Assembly: GCA_903912445.1 (NCBI GenBank)
Contig: CAIWHP010000048.1
Location: 1 to 64,000, forward strand
Length of the DNA: 64,000 nt
DNA from: an uncultured Lentisphaerota bacterium
GTDB taxonomy: Bacteria > Verrucomicrobiota > Kiritimatiellia > CAIQIC01
Reading direction: 5' to 3'
The position numbers were made by a program, and so were the translations under genes. A model generated the notes under the pieces. It did not search any database, had not been told where the DNA came from, and saw nothing but the letters and a program-made list of their open reading frames with translations. Of this stretch, positions 49,412 through 58,270 are shown piece by piece (position 1 is the stretch's first letter; each line of letters opens with the position of its first letter).

Positions 49412-50425
49412 ATGAAGTTGCAACGAGTCGCACGTTGGATGTTGGTGGGTTCACTCGCAGTCCTGCTGCCGCTATCCGGTGTCGCCGCCGATAAGGCCCC
49501 GGCGAAGAAGGCCTCCTCCAAGGCGGCCAAAGCCGTCAAGCCCCCACAACCGCCGCTGCCGAAGGCGACGCTGGAGGATGTCGCCTATGGCAAGCATCCG
49601 AAACAGGTCATGACGTTCTGGAAAGCCGAATCCGACAAGCCCACGCCGCTGCTGTTCTTTATCCATGGCGGCGGTTGGATGGGCGGCAGTCGCGCCAGCG
49701 TGGGCGGCTTGTTGAAGGAGATGCTGCAGAACGGCATCTCCGTGGTCTCGGTTGAATACCGCTTCATCCCCGAGGCGACCGCCGACAAGGTGGTGCCGCC
49801 GGTCAAGGGGCCGCTGACCGACGCGGCGCGCGCGCTGCAGTTCGTCCGCAGCAAGGCCAAGGAGTGGAACATTGATAAAGAGCGCATCGGCGCGAGCGGC
49901 GGCTCGGCCGGCGCATGTTCCAGCCTGTGGCTCGCGTTCCATCCCGACATGGCCGATTCGAAGAGCGATGACCCCATCGCGCGCGAATCCACGCGCCTCT
50001 GGTGCGCCGCGGTCAATGGTCCACAGACGACGCTCGACCCCAAGCAGATGAAGGAGTGGACGCCGAACAGCCGCTACGGCGGGCACGCCTTCGGCTTCGC
50101 CGGCGACAAGGAGAAGAAGCTGTCGCAGTTCGACGAGTTCCTCGCCAAGCGCGACACCATCCTGCCGTGGATCGCCGAATATTCGCCATACGCCCTCGTG
50201 ACGGCCGATGGCGCGCCGATCCACATGACGTTCGGCGCGCCGCCTGCGCTCGGCCAGGACCAGAAGGATCCGACGCACACCGCCAACTTCGGCGTGAAGT
50301 TGCAGGAGCATTGCAAGGAATTCGGCGTGCCCTGCGAAATCGTCTATCCCGGCGCGCCTGATGTGAAGCACGCGACCGCCGCCGCCTACCTCATCGAGAA
50401 ACTCAAAGCCCCGACCCAGCGCTGA
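49412..50425 (+). CDS. Alpha/beta-hydrolase esterase (tandem copy 1)
   Basis: A 337-residue secreted esterase/lipase-fold protein. After a signal peptide (VGSLAVLLPLSGVAA) and a Lys/Ala/Pro-rich linker comes the oxyanion motif HGGGW (85-89). The nucleophile elbow GGSAG (S165) and a C-terminal PGAPDVKHAT with the probable catalytic His follow. This is the BD-FAE/acetyl-esterase-like group (COG0657-type) that deacetylates or deferuloylates plant or algal polysaccharide. AAGAGGAGC gives a good ribosome-binding site. It is followed by two paralogues, the nearest with very similar sequence through most of the core. Confidence 0.87.
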   Translation: MKLQRVARWMLVGSLAVLLPLSGVAADKAPAKKASSKAAKAVKPPQPPLPKATLEDVAYGKHPKQVMTFWKAESDKPTPLLFFIHGGGWMGGSRASVGGLLKEMLQNGISVVSVEYRFIPEATADKVVPPVKGPLTDAARALQFVRSKAKEWNIDKERIGASGGSAGACSSLWLAFHPDMADSKSDDPIARESTRLWCAAVNGPQTTLDPKQMKEWTPNSRYGGHAFGFAGDKEKKLSQFDEFLAKRDTILPWIAEYSPYALVTADGAPIHMTFGAPPALGQDQKDPTHTANFGVKLQEHCKEFGVPCEIVYPGAPDVKHATAAAYLIEKLKAPTQR

Positions 50426-50469
50426 GGCTGTCCCCAACTCGAATAGAAGTACTTGTCGAAAGGAAATGC

Positions 50470-51474
50470 ATGAAGCTGCCTGGAATCACTCGCTGGGTCA
50501 TGACGGGAACGCTGGCCCTCTTGCTGCCGCTGTCCGGCTGGAGCGCCGACGCGACGCCGGCGAAGAAGCCCGCCGCCAAGCCGGCCAAACCCGCGCAGCC
50601 GCCACTACAAAAGGCGACGCTGGAAGATGTCGCCTATGGCAAGCATCCGAAGCAGGTGCTCACGTTCTGGAAGGCGGACTCCGCCCAGCCCACGCCGCTG
50701 CTGTTCTTCATCCACGGCGGCGGCTGGACCCACGGCGAGCGCTCGAGCGGGCTGGGGGGGCTGCTGCCGGAGATGCTGAAGAACGGCATCTCGGTGGTGT
50801 CGATCGAGTATCGCTTCATCAACGAGGCGACCGCCGACAAGGTGGTGCCGCCGGTCAAGGGGCCGCTCACCGACGCGGCGCGCGCGCTGCAGTTTGTCCG
50901 CAGCAAGGCCACGGAATGGAACATCGACAAGGCGCGCATCGGCGCGAGCGGCGGCTCGGCCGGCGCGTGTTCCAGCCTGTGGCTCGCGTTCCATCCTGAC
51001 ATGGCCGACCCCAAGAGCGCCGATCCCATCGCCCGTGAATCCACGCGCCTCTGGTGCGCCGCGGTGTCCAGTCCGCAGACGACGCTCGACCCGCAGCAGA
51101 TGAAGGAGTGGACGCCGAACAGCAGCTATGGCAGCCATGCCTTCGGTTTCACGGCCGACAAGCAGAAAAAGCTTTCGTCCTTCGACGTGTTCCTCGCCGG
51201 TCGCGAAAAAATCCTGCCGTGGATTGCCGAATATTCGCCCTATGCCCTCGTGACCGCCGATGATCCGCCGGTCTTCCTCCACTTCGGCGCGCCGCCTGCG
51301 CTCGGCCAGGTCCAAAAGGATCCGACGCACACGTCCAACTTCGGCGTGAAGTTGCAGGAGCATTGCAAGGAATTCGGCGTGCCCTGCGAAGTCGTCTATC
51401 CCGGCGCACCCGACATGAAGCACCCGACCATCGCCGCCTATCTGCTTGAGAAACTCAAGGCGGTGGCGAAGTGA
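50470..51474 (+). CDS. Alpha/beta-hydrolase esterase (tandem copy 2)
   Basis: A 334-residue paralogue of the preceding gene. The same layout is present: signal (GTLALLLPLSGWSA), HGGGW (82-86), GGSAG (S163) and the C-terminal PGAPDMKHPT His. The DNA is close enough to 49412-50425 to indicate a recent tandem duplication, with drift mainly in the linker and the mid-domain. The start is 44 nt after the previous stop, and GAAAGGAA precedes it. Its stop overlaps the next paralogue's start. The three likely differ in specificity for the acyl group, which is inference. Confidence 0.87.
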   Translation: MKLPGITRWVMTGTLALLLPLSGWSADATPAKKPAAKPAKPAQPPLQKATLEDVAYGKHPKQVLTFWKADSAQPTPLLFFIHGGGWTHGERSSGLGGLLPEMLKNGISVVSIEYRFINEATADKVVPPVKGPLTDAARALQFVRSKATEWNIDKARIGASGGSAGACSSLWLAFHPDMADPKSADPIARESTRLWCAAVSSPQTTLDPQQMKEWTPNSSYGSHAFGFTADKQKKLSSFDVFLAGREKILPWIAEYSPYALVTADDPPVFLHFGAPPALGQVQKDPTHTSNFGVKLQEHCKEFGVPCEVVYPGAPDMKHPTIAAYLLEKLKAVAK

Positions 51475-52448
51475 AAAAACAAGGTATCCTGCTCCTCGCC
51501 TGCCTCTGCGCCTTGGCGTCCGTTGCTGCGGATGTGCCGGCGAAGCCAAAAGCCGCGGCCAGCCCCAAGGTGGCGGCGCTGGCGCCCACGCTGGCCGGCG
51601 TAGCCTACGGCCCGCACGAGCGGCAGGTGCTGGACTTCTACAAGGCCAAGTCGGCGCAGCCCACGCCGGTGCTGTTTTACATCCACGGTGGCGGCTGGGT
51701 GACCGGCGATAAGGGCGGCGCGGGCAGCATGCTCAAGCTCCTCGAGGCCGGCATCTCCATCGTCTCCATCAACTACCGGTACTCGTGGCAGGCGCAGCTG
51801 GCGGGTGTGAAGCCGCCGGTGGAGTGGCCGTTGCACGACGCGGCGCGGGCGCTGCAATTTGTCCGCAGCAAGGCCGGCGAGTGGAATCTCGACAAGCAGC
51901 GCATCGGCGCGAGCGGCGGCTCGGCGGGCGCGTGTTCCAGCCTGTGGCTCGCGTTCCATTCCGACCGCGCCGAGCCCAAGAGCAAGGATCCGATCGCGCG
52001 CGAGTCCACGCGGCTGTGGTGCGCCGCGGTGACCGGCGCGCAGACCTCGCTCGACCCGCTGCAGTTGAAGGAGTGGACGCCGAACAGCCGCTACGGCGGG
52101 CACGCCTTCGGCTTTATGGATCCGAAGGACCTCAAGACGCGCGACACGCGGTTCGCGGAATTCCTTGCCGCGCGCGAGCAGGTCCTGCCGTGGATCAAGG
52201 AATACTCGCCCATCGGGCTGCTCACGGCGGACGATGCGCCGGTCTACCTCATCTACAGCGCGCCGCCCGGGCTCGGCCAGCCGCAGAAGGACCCGACGCA
52301 CACGGCGAACTACGGCGTGAAGTTGCAGGAGCGCTGCAAGGAACTCGGCGTGCCCTGTGAGCTCGTCTATCCCGGCGCGCCCGACGTCCAGCATGCGAGC
52401 ATCCTAGCCTATCTCGTCGAGAAGCTGAAAGCCCCGACCCCACGATGA
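51471..52448 (+). CDS. Alpha/beta-hydrolase esterase (tandem copy 3)
   Basis: A 325-residue third paralogue, more diverged. It starts with GTG at 51471 overlapping the previous TGA. The signal peptide (LLLACLCALASVAA), HGGGW (72-76), GGSAG (S151) and PGAPDVQHAS at the C-terminus are kept. The DWYEYRF-like region of copies 1-2 is replaced by SINYRYSWQAQ, so the acyl pocket probably differs. Its stop overlaps the start of the pectate-lyase-like gene, so the esterase trio and the beta-helix enzyme form one translationally coupled unit behind promoter P5. Confidence 0.87.
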   Translation: MKKQGILLLACLCALASVAADVPAKPKAAASPKVAALAPTLAGVAYGPHERQVLDFYKAKSAQPTPVLFYIHGGGWVTGDKGGAGSMLKLLEAGISIVSINYRYSWQAQLAGVKPPVEWPLHDAARALQFVRSKAGEWNLDKQRIGASGGSAGACSSLWLAFHSDRAEPKSKDPIARESTRLWCAAVTGAQTSLDPLQLKEWTPNSRYGGHAFGFMDPKDLKTRDTRFAEFLAAREQVLPWIKEYSPIGLLTADDAPVYLIYSAPPGLGQPQKDPTHTANYGVKLQERCKELGVPCELVYPGAPDVQHASILAYLVEKLKAPTPR

Positions 52449-54535
52449 GCCGCCTACACATCTGTGCTGGCATCGTCATGGCGTTGGCGTTCGGCCATGC
52501 CGCCGCCGCCGTGCCGTACATCCTTTCGGTTTCCGATCCCGTGCGGCCCGACGAGGCGGTGCTGGTGTGCGGCGCGGGCTTCAGTCCGGGCTGCCATGTC
52601 GAACTGGGCCGGCTGGGCGAGGCGCAGCAGTACGAAACGATCCAAGCGCTCCAAGCCAGCACAGGCTCGCTGAAATTTGTTGTGCCCAAGGCGTGGATGC
52701 AAGGCCTGTGGGAGTTGCGCGTACGGCAGGCCGACGGGGTTTCCGCAGCGGTCGTGCTCAACGCGCCCGCGGCGTGGTGGTGGAACGGCGATGGCGGCGA
52801 GACGGCGGCGCCCGGCGGCTGGGTGCGCGTGTTCGGCAAGTGCCTCAACTTTGGCGGCGAGAGCCGCGCGCGGTTGCAGGCCGGCACGGGCCCGTGCCTC
52901 ACGCTCACGGCCCGCGAGAGCAGCGGCTACGCTCTGACGTTTGCGCTGCCACCCACACTGGCCGCAGGCGATTACGCGCTGACGATCCACAACGGCCTCG
53001 GCGGGGAAGCCGGCTGGCGGCCTGCGGGCACCGTGAGCGTGCGGTCGCCGGTGGCGTGGAAGACCGATGTCTTCAACGTGAAGGACTTCGGGCCGAAGCC
53101 GGGGGAGGCTCTGCTGGCGGCGCTGGCCAAGGCCCAGACCAACGGTGGCGGTATCGTTTTCCTGCCCCGCGGGCGCTATCCGGTCAAGTCCACGCTCACC
53201 ATCCCGCCACACACCGTGCTCAAGGGCGAGGCGATGGAACTGGTCAGTCTGTATTGGCCGGATTTCGACAAGCCGCCCACCGAACTGGTCACCGGCGCGG
53301 ATTTCGGCCTCGAAGCGCTCAGCCTGTATTGCCAGCACCACCGCAATGTTGTTTCCGACACGGCGAGTTCAACACGCTTCTTTTTGCACCAGGTGCGGAT
53401 CCGGGCGAACTGCTTTTTCATGATCGAGGAAGCGGGCAAGGACTTCCGCAAGCGCCACGGGCCGGCCAGCCACCGGGAATGCGGCGCGGCGGTGCTGCTG
53501 CGCGGCAGGAATTTCGAGATCACGGACTGCGACATCTACGCGAGCAACAAAGGCCTGCAGGTCATGAAGGGCAAGACGGGACTGGTGGCGCGCAACCAGA
53601 TCCGGTACGGCGGCCGCGGCTACAACATCGAGAACACCGAGCGGCTGATCTTCGAGGACAACCTCGTCGCCGGCAACAACCTGCTCGCCATCGGCAATGA
53701 TGTCACCACCTTCTGGAACAACTATTGCCGGCACATCTATTATGCGCGCAACCGCGTCCAGCAGATGTTCGGCGCCGACCGCGAGATGATGACGCTCGAC
53801 GCCGCCGGCGGCGCGTATTTCGGGACGCTCGCCGCGGTTGAGGGTACGCAGCTCACGCTCTCTGGCGATCCGGTCTATCGGGACTATGCACCGAAGCCGC
53901 ACACCAACTCGGCCGGTGCCGTCGTGCAGATCCTTGACGGCAAGGGCGCGGGGCAATACCGGTTTGTGACCGCCAACAACGGCCGCGCGTGGCAGGTGGA
54001 CCGGCCGTGGACCGTGGTGCCGGATGCGGCCTCGCGCATCTCCATCGCGCCGTTTCGCGGCCAGAATCTTTTCATCGGCAACAGCTTCGAGGATGGCGGG
54101 GCGTTCCAGCTCTACGGCGCCGCGCACGACAGCATCGTCGCCGGGAACAAGGGCGCGCGCATGGACGGCTTCCTGGTCTGGGGGCTGAATCCACACGGCT
54201 GGGGCCAGCAGCCGTCGTGGAATTGCCAGTTTCTCGACAACGAGATCGTGGAAGGCAACGGCTATGGGCACCGCAGCGCGAGCTTCGGCACGGTGGGCGG
54301 CGACGACCCCAAGGTCTATGACGGGCCGCTGGTGCGCGGGACGATCTTCCGGCGCAACACCTGCCGCAACAACGCCTCCTTCCAGGTCGGTGGCGCCACC
54401 GTAGACACACTTATTGAGCACTGCACTGTGCGCGATACCGAGGTCGGCATCAAGATTGGTTCATCTGCCAAGGGCGTGCTTCTGCGGGACAACACATTCG
54501 AGCGGGTGGTGCGGCCCGAAGTCCACGGCCCCTGA
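52445..54535 (+). CDS. IPT-like plus pectate-lyase-superfamily beta-helix protein
   Basis: A 696-residue secreted protein, signal ending near HAAAAVP. Two IPT/TIG-like Ig domains come first (SVSDPVRPDEAVLVCGAGFSPG; GGWVRVFGKCLNFGG, to about 205). A Pectate_lyase_3-type beta-helix begins at FNVKDFGPKPGEALLAALAKA. FLPRGRYPVKSTLTIPP is the standard signature of this superfamily. Later coils include FEITDCDIYASNKGLQV and FEDNLVAGNN. It is a likely endo-acting lyase or hydrolase on uronic-acid polymer, or a binding helix. Catalytic residues are not assignable by eye. It ends the coupled esterase operon. Confidence 0.77.
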   Translation: MSRLHICAGIVMALAFGHAAAAVPYILSVSDPVRPDEAVLVCGAGFSPGCHVELGRLGEAQQYETIQALQASTGSLKFVVPKAWMQGLWELRVRQADGVSAAVVLNAPAAWWWNGDGGETAAPGGWVRVFGKCLNFGGESRARLQAGTGPCLTLTARESSGYALTFALPPTLAAGDYALTIHNGLGGEAGWRPAGTVSVRSPVAWKTDVFNVKDFGPKPGEALLAALAKAQTNGGGIVFLPRGRYPVKSTLTIPPHTVLKGEAMELVSLYWPDFDKPPTELVTGADFGLEALSLYCQHHRNVVSDTASSTRFFLHQVRIRANCFFMIEEAGKDFRKRHGPASHRECGAAVLLRGRNFEITDCDIYASNKGLQVMKGKTGLVARNQIRYGGRGYNIENTERLIFEDNLVAGNNLLAIGNDVTTFWNNYCRHIYYARNRVQQMFGADREMMTLDAAGGAYFGTLAAVEGTQLTLSGDPVYRDYAPKPHTNSAGAVVQILDGKGAGQYRFVTANNGRAWQVDRPWTVVPDAASRISIAPFRGQNLFIGNSFEDGGAFQLYGAAHDSIVAGNKGARMDGFLVWGLNPHGWGQQPSWNCQFLDNEIVEGNGYGHRSASFGTVGGDDPKVYDGPLVRGTIFRRNTCRNNASFQVGGATVDTLIEHCTVRDTEVGIKIGSSAKGVLLRDNTFERVVRPEVHGP

Positions 54536-54648
54536 AGCACGTCATCGTGCCACAAGTGAATGAACGTGCAACTCTGACCCCGGACTTGGTTGGGTCGCGT
54601 CCGAAGCTCTTGCGTGGGATGCCACGGTCGTTCAGCGATGAGGCGTGG

Positions 54649-55434
54649 TTATTTGATGGGCGAGAAATCGGTGGGCAACATGAACACAGATTGCACACCG
54701 TTGGTCGGCCGGGTCAGCGGGCCGCCCGCCGCCTTTTCTGAGGCCGCCTTGGCCTCGGTCCAGACGGGATCTGCCCGGAAGTTTTTGAACGATTCCGCCG
54801 CTGCTTCCTTGCTGGTGTGCGCAAGCATATAGATCAAAGTGTCGGCAGCGCCATGGCCGGCTTCGGTGGGGGTCCAGTAGCCCACGTTCGTGATGCCGTG
54901 TTTCTTGAACAACGTGAGGGTGTGATTACGGAACCGGGCCAGCAGGTTGGGCAGGTTGTTGGGCGTGCATTTGTAGGTGCGCATTTCAAAGACCCGCGTG
55001 GTGGCCCCGCCCGCGGGCTTGATGTCCGGCGAGAAATCCGTGGCCTGCAGAAACGTGACGTCGGCCGCCTGCCTGGTCAACTTGCCATTCACCTCGGAAG
55101 CCTTGCGCGCCTGCTGCCAATCCGGATCGGCACCAAAGGCTTTCCACGACTTTTCGCGCGCCTCCCGGCTGGGATAGGCGAGCATATAGACCAGTGCATT
55201 ATTCGTGTTGTCCGCGGGGACCCAGTAGCCGACATTGCTCATCCCATGCTTCTCGAACAGCTTGCAGGTGTGGTCGCGAAAACGCGCCTGGAGTGCGTCC
55301 AGCTTGCCGGGTGCGGCGTAATAGACGCGCATCTCGTAGCAGCGTGTGTCTTTGGCCACCGGCACATCCGCTGCGCCAGCACCCAATGAGACGAACAGCA
55401 AGCCCCCAACCAAACCATGCAGTGTTGTTTTCAT
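54649..55434 (-). CDS. Secreted double-NIPSNAP-domain protein
   Basis: A 261-residue protein on the minus strand with signal VGGLLFVSLGAGAA. It has two tandem ferredoxin-like NIPSNAP domains (about 30-135 and 147-259): CYEMRVYYAAPGKLDALQARF...HGMSNVGYWVP is mirrored by VFEMRTYKCTPNNLPNLLARF...HGITNVGYWTP. Such proteins are very frequent near PVC sulfatase loci, but the biochemical role of NIPSNAP is not known to me. It is convergent with the beta-helix gene and separated from the next plus-strand gene by 373 bp. Confidence 0.88.
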   Translation of the reverse strand: MKTTLHGLVGGLLFVSLGAGAADVPVAKDTRCYEMRVYYAAPGKLDALQARFRDHTCKLFEKHGMSNVGYWVPADNTNNALVYMLAYPSREAREKSWKAFGADPDWQQARKASEVNGKLTRQAADVTFLQATDFSPDIKPAGGATTRVFEMRTYKCTPNNLPNLLARFRNHTLTLFKKHGITNVGYWTPTEAGHGAADTLIYMLAHTSKEAAAESFKNFRADPVWTEAKAASEKAAGGPLTRPTNGVQSVFMLPTDFSPIK

Positions 55435-55807
55435 GGCGTTCTTTTAATGCCGAAAGGGTCCGGAAGCGAATACTTTTCTTGCCCGATGGAAAGTTATTGC
55501 GGTGCCCGCCTGACCGACCGCCGCCACGCTCACCGGCCCGCCATACCTCAGTAGTCGGCTGGCTTTTTGTTTACGTCAGCTTCAGCGATGACCGATGCCG
55601 CGGCGGGCCTTGACAGCGCTGCAAGGGGTGTGTAGATGAGCTTATGAAATTTCTAGGTCAGCGTGCGACCGTCAAGGGGCGCTCCGCCGGTGGGCGCGCC
55701 CAAGCAATTCCTTGCCTGGGCAGTAGCTGTGCGGGTCTTGCGGCGGAAGATACGCATGGGGGCGTTCACCATGAAACTGCCGTTCGCAACGCTGGGGCAC
55801 CGCGGGC
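55435..55807. other. 373-bp intergenic region
   Basis: It holds copy 1 of the GGTGGGCGCG repeat (55656-55718) and probably the minus-strand promoter of the NIPSNAP gene. The left part has no recognised feature. No supported gene was seen. Confidence 0.45.
55656..55718. repeat. GGTGGGCGCGCCCAAGCAATT repeat, copy 1 (short)
   Basis: The core CGGTGGGCGCGCCCAAGCAA is identical to copy 2 at 58241-58260, and flanks align loosely (GTCAGCGTGCGACCGTC against GTCAATCTGCGGTCGAA). A degenerate third copy lies at 63218-63330. GGGCGCGCCC is itself palindromic. Confidence 0.65.
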
Positions 55808-56404
55808 ATGAGCCCTGATGACGTCAAGTTTGTAAAGGGCGGGTCATGGCGCGGCAGGCTGCCGTGGCTGTTGACGATGGTGGTTCTCGCCGTGCAGGTG
55901 CTTATCCTGTACTTGGAAGGCCGGATCTGGTGGTGCGCCTGCGGGCTGTGGAACGTCTGGGACGGCGACATCTGGAGCGTCCACAATTCGCAGCACTGGC
56001 TCGATCCCTACAGCTTCACGCATGTGCTCCATGGGGTGCTGCTGTGCGGCGTATTGGCGTGGCTGGCGCCGCGCTGGACGCTGACCTGGCGGCTGGCGCT
56101 GGCGGTCGTGCTGGAGGCCGGCTGGGAAGTGCTCGAAAACTCGGCCTTCATCATCCAGCGCTACCGCGAGGCCACGATCGGTCAGGGCTATATCGGCGAT
56201 TCGATTGCCAACTCGCTGGCGGATGTGGTGTGCTGCGCATTCGGCTTCCTGTTGGCCCGGCGGCTCGGCCTGAAGGCGTCCGTCGTGCTGTTTGTGATCG
56301 TGGAGGTTGCCCTGGCGCTTGCGGTGCGCGACAACCTAAGCCTGAATGTGCTGATGCTTATTCACCCGATCGACGCGGTCAAGGCGTGGCAGATGGTGCA
56401 TTGA
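55808..56404 (+). CDS. DUF2585-type integral membrane protein
   Basis: A 198-residue protein with four or five hydrophobic helices (LLTMVVLAVQVLILYL; GVLLCGVLAWLA; FGFLLARR; VVLFVIVEVALALAV). The pattern W-C-A-C-G near residue 44, SQHWLDPYSFTH, EAGWEVLENSAFIIQRYR and GYIGDSIANSLAD is the DUF2585/UPF0314 signature. The function of the family is unknown. It has no visible link to polysaccharide use and may be a housekeeping gene sitting between blocks. Lies 112 nt before the sialate-O-acetylesterase gene. Confidence 0.82.
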   Translation: MSPDDVKFVKGGSWRGRLPWLLTMVVLAVQVLILYLEGRIWWCACGLWNVWDGDIWSVHNSQHWLDPYSFTHVLHGVLLCGVLAWLAPRWTLTWRLALAVVLEAGWEVLENSAFIIQRYREATIGQGYIGDSIANSLADVVCCAFGFLLARRLGLKASVVLFVIVEVALALAVRDNLSLNVLMLIHPIDAVKAWQMVH

Positions 56405-56515
56405 AGGGCCGCGTCAGCGCGAGATCGCCGTGATGAACGCTGCGCCTGAATAGACATGTAATTGAATCGCAAATCCAAAGAATCCGAAAAACATCGATCC
56501 AACAAGAACACCACC

Positions 56516-58075
56516 ATGAAAAAAATCGCTGCCGCCCTTTGCCTTGTCTGCCTGACCTTCTGCGCCACGGCTGCCCGCGCGGACGTGAAACTGCCGCCGG
56601 TCATTTCCGACCATATGGTGCTGCAGCGCGATGCCGCCGCGCCGATCTGGGGCAGCGCGACGCCGGGCGAGCAAGTGACGGTTGCGTTCGCTGGCCAGAC
56701 CAAAACGGCCACGGCGGATGCCAAAGGCCATTGGATGGTGAAATTGGATCCGCTGCCCGTCTCGGCTGAACCGCGCACGATGACCATCACATCCTCCATC
56801 AACCATAAACCATTGACCATTTCTGACGTGCTCGTCGGCGAGGTCTGGCTCGGCTCCGGGCAGTCGAACATGGACATGCACGTGCCGAGCTACACCAACA
56901 GCGATGCCGTGCTGGCGCAGGCCGCGGCTGGGACCTATCCGAAATTGCGCCTGCTCCACAAGGGCCGCGCGGGCTGGGAAGAAGCCGTGCCCACCAACAA
57001 CTTCAAGTTTTCCGCGCTGCTCTTCGCGTTTGGCTCCCAACTCCAGCAGAAGCTCGATGTGCCCGTCGGTATCATGGTCGGTGCCGTCGGTGGCACGCCG
57101 TCGGGCTATTGGTTGACCGAGGAGATGTATCGCAGCGATGCCGTCTGCCAGGCGCAGGCGCAGGAGTTTGCCAAGACCTATGACTTCGACGCGGCGGTGA
57201 AGAAATACGATCAGGAATTGGCCGTGTGGAAGGTGGCCGCCGGAAAAGCGAAGCTGGCCAAAGGCAAGGCCCCGCGCGGCCCGAACCGTCCCGCCAAGGC
57301 GGGCGAGTCCTCCGGCCGCATCGGCGGCCTCTATATCGCGCATGTCCAGCCCTACGCGCCCTATGCCATCCGCGGCGTGCTGTGGGACCAGGGCGAGAGC
57401 GGCACGGCGATCACCGGCGTGGACCAGTTCAACCTCATGGGCGCGCTGATCAAGGGCTGGCGGAAGGCCTGGGGCCAGGACTTCCCGTTCCTCTACGTCC
57501 AGAAGACCAGCGGCGGCGGCACCGCGTGGGACCTCGACGATCCTGTGACGAAGAACGCGAGCAAGTTCAGCCCGCTGCCCGCGCGCGAGCCCGGCAACAG
57601 CGACGGCCTCTATCGCGAACTGCACATCAAGATCCAGCAGCACCCGAAGACCGCGATGGTCATCAGCACCGATCTCGGCAGCGGCGTCCATCCCACGAAC
57701 AAGGCTGCCTACGGCGAGCGCGCCGTCCGCGTCGCGCTCGGCTTCGTCTACGGCCAGAACGTCGAGATCAGCGGCCCGCTCTACGCCTCGCACAAGATCG
57801 CAGGCGGCAAGGTCACGCTCAAATTCACGCACGTCGGCCAGGGCCTCGCCGCGCGCCACAGCGACAAGCTGCAAGGCTTCATGATCGCGGGCGCCGACAA
57901 GAAGTTCCATTGGGCCGACGCCGTGATCAAAGGCGACAGCGTCGTCGTCTCCAGCGCCGCCGTGCCGCAGCCCGTCGCCGTCCGCTACGCGTGGAGCGGC
58001 AACGCGCCGTGGGCGAACCTGTTCAACAAGGACGGTCTCCCCGCGCAGACCTTCCGCAGCGACGACTGGAAATAA
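56516..58075 (+). CDS. Sialate O-acetylesterase-type SGNH esterase
   Basis: A 519-residue secreted esterase with signal LCLVCLTFCATAARA. An N-terminal Ig-like domain (VKLPPVISDHMVLQRD) precedes the SGNH domain with GSGQSNM (nucleophile S117), WDQGES and a C-terminal SGVHPTNK block carrying the catalytic His. A beta-domain with [16 protein letters not shown] closes it. The family (CE-type, often called SASA) deacetylates sialic acid or xylan-type polysaccharide. Start at the ATG at 56516 gives the signal. Its last 104 bp recur, about 91 percent identical, at 63104-63207 behind another esterase gene. Confidence 0.87.
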   Translation: MKKIAAALCLVCLTFCATAARADVKLPPVISDHMVLQRDAAAPIWGSATPGEQVTVAFAGQTKTATADAKGHWMVKLDPLPVSAEPRTMTITSSINHKPLTISDVLVGEVWLGSGQSNMDMHVPSYTNSDAVLAQAAAGTYPKLRLLHKGRAGWEEAVPTNNFKFSALLFAFGSQLQQKLDVPVGIMVGAVGGTPSGYWLTEEMYRSDAVCQAQAQEFAKTYDFDAAVKKYDQELAVWKVAAGKAKLAKGKAPRGPNRPAKAGESSGRIGGLYIAHVQPYAPYAIRGVLWDQGESGTAITGVDQFNLMGALIKGWRKAWGQDFPFLYVQKTSGGGTAWDLDDPVTKNASKFSPLPAREPGNSDGLYRELHIKIQQHPKTAMVISTDLGSGVHPTNKAAYGERAVRVALGFVYGQNVEISGPLYASHKIAGGKVTLKFTHVGQGLAARHSDKLQGFMIAGADKKFHWADAVIKGDSVVVSSAAVPQPVAVRYAWSGNAPWANLFNKDGLPAQTFRSDDWK

Positions 58076-58160
58076 ACGGTGAGAATCACACCCCGCCTTC
58101 CCTGCTGCGCCGAACCCCGCCGCGCGTACGCTCCTGCGCGAAAACCCGCACGGGGAAAGG

Positions 58161-58270
58161 GCTTGCTTTCGCTGGGTGGTCCATGAAAATGCGCGTGTGA
58201 TTTTCCAGCGTCAATCTGCGGTCGAAAAGCGCCGCGCCCTCGGTGGGCGCGCCCAAGCAATTTCTTATCT
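58161..58270. repeat. GGTGGGCGCG repeat, copy 2 (long)
   Basis: The repeat follows the esterase stop at about 85 bp. Copies 2 and 3 are both preceded by esterase 3'-end sequence. The repeat is read by the lipoprotein frame that follows. Confidence 0.65.
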
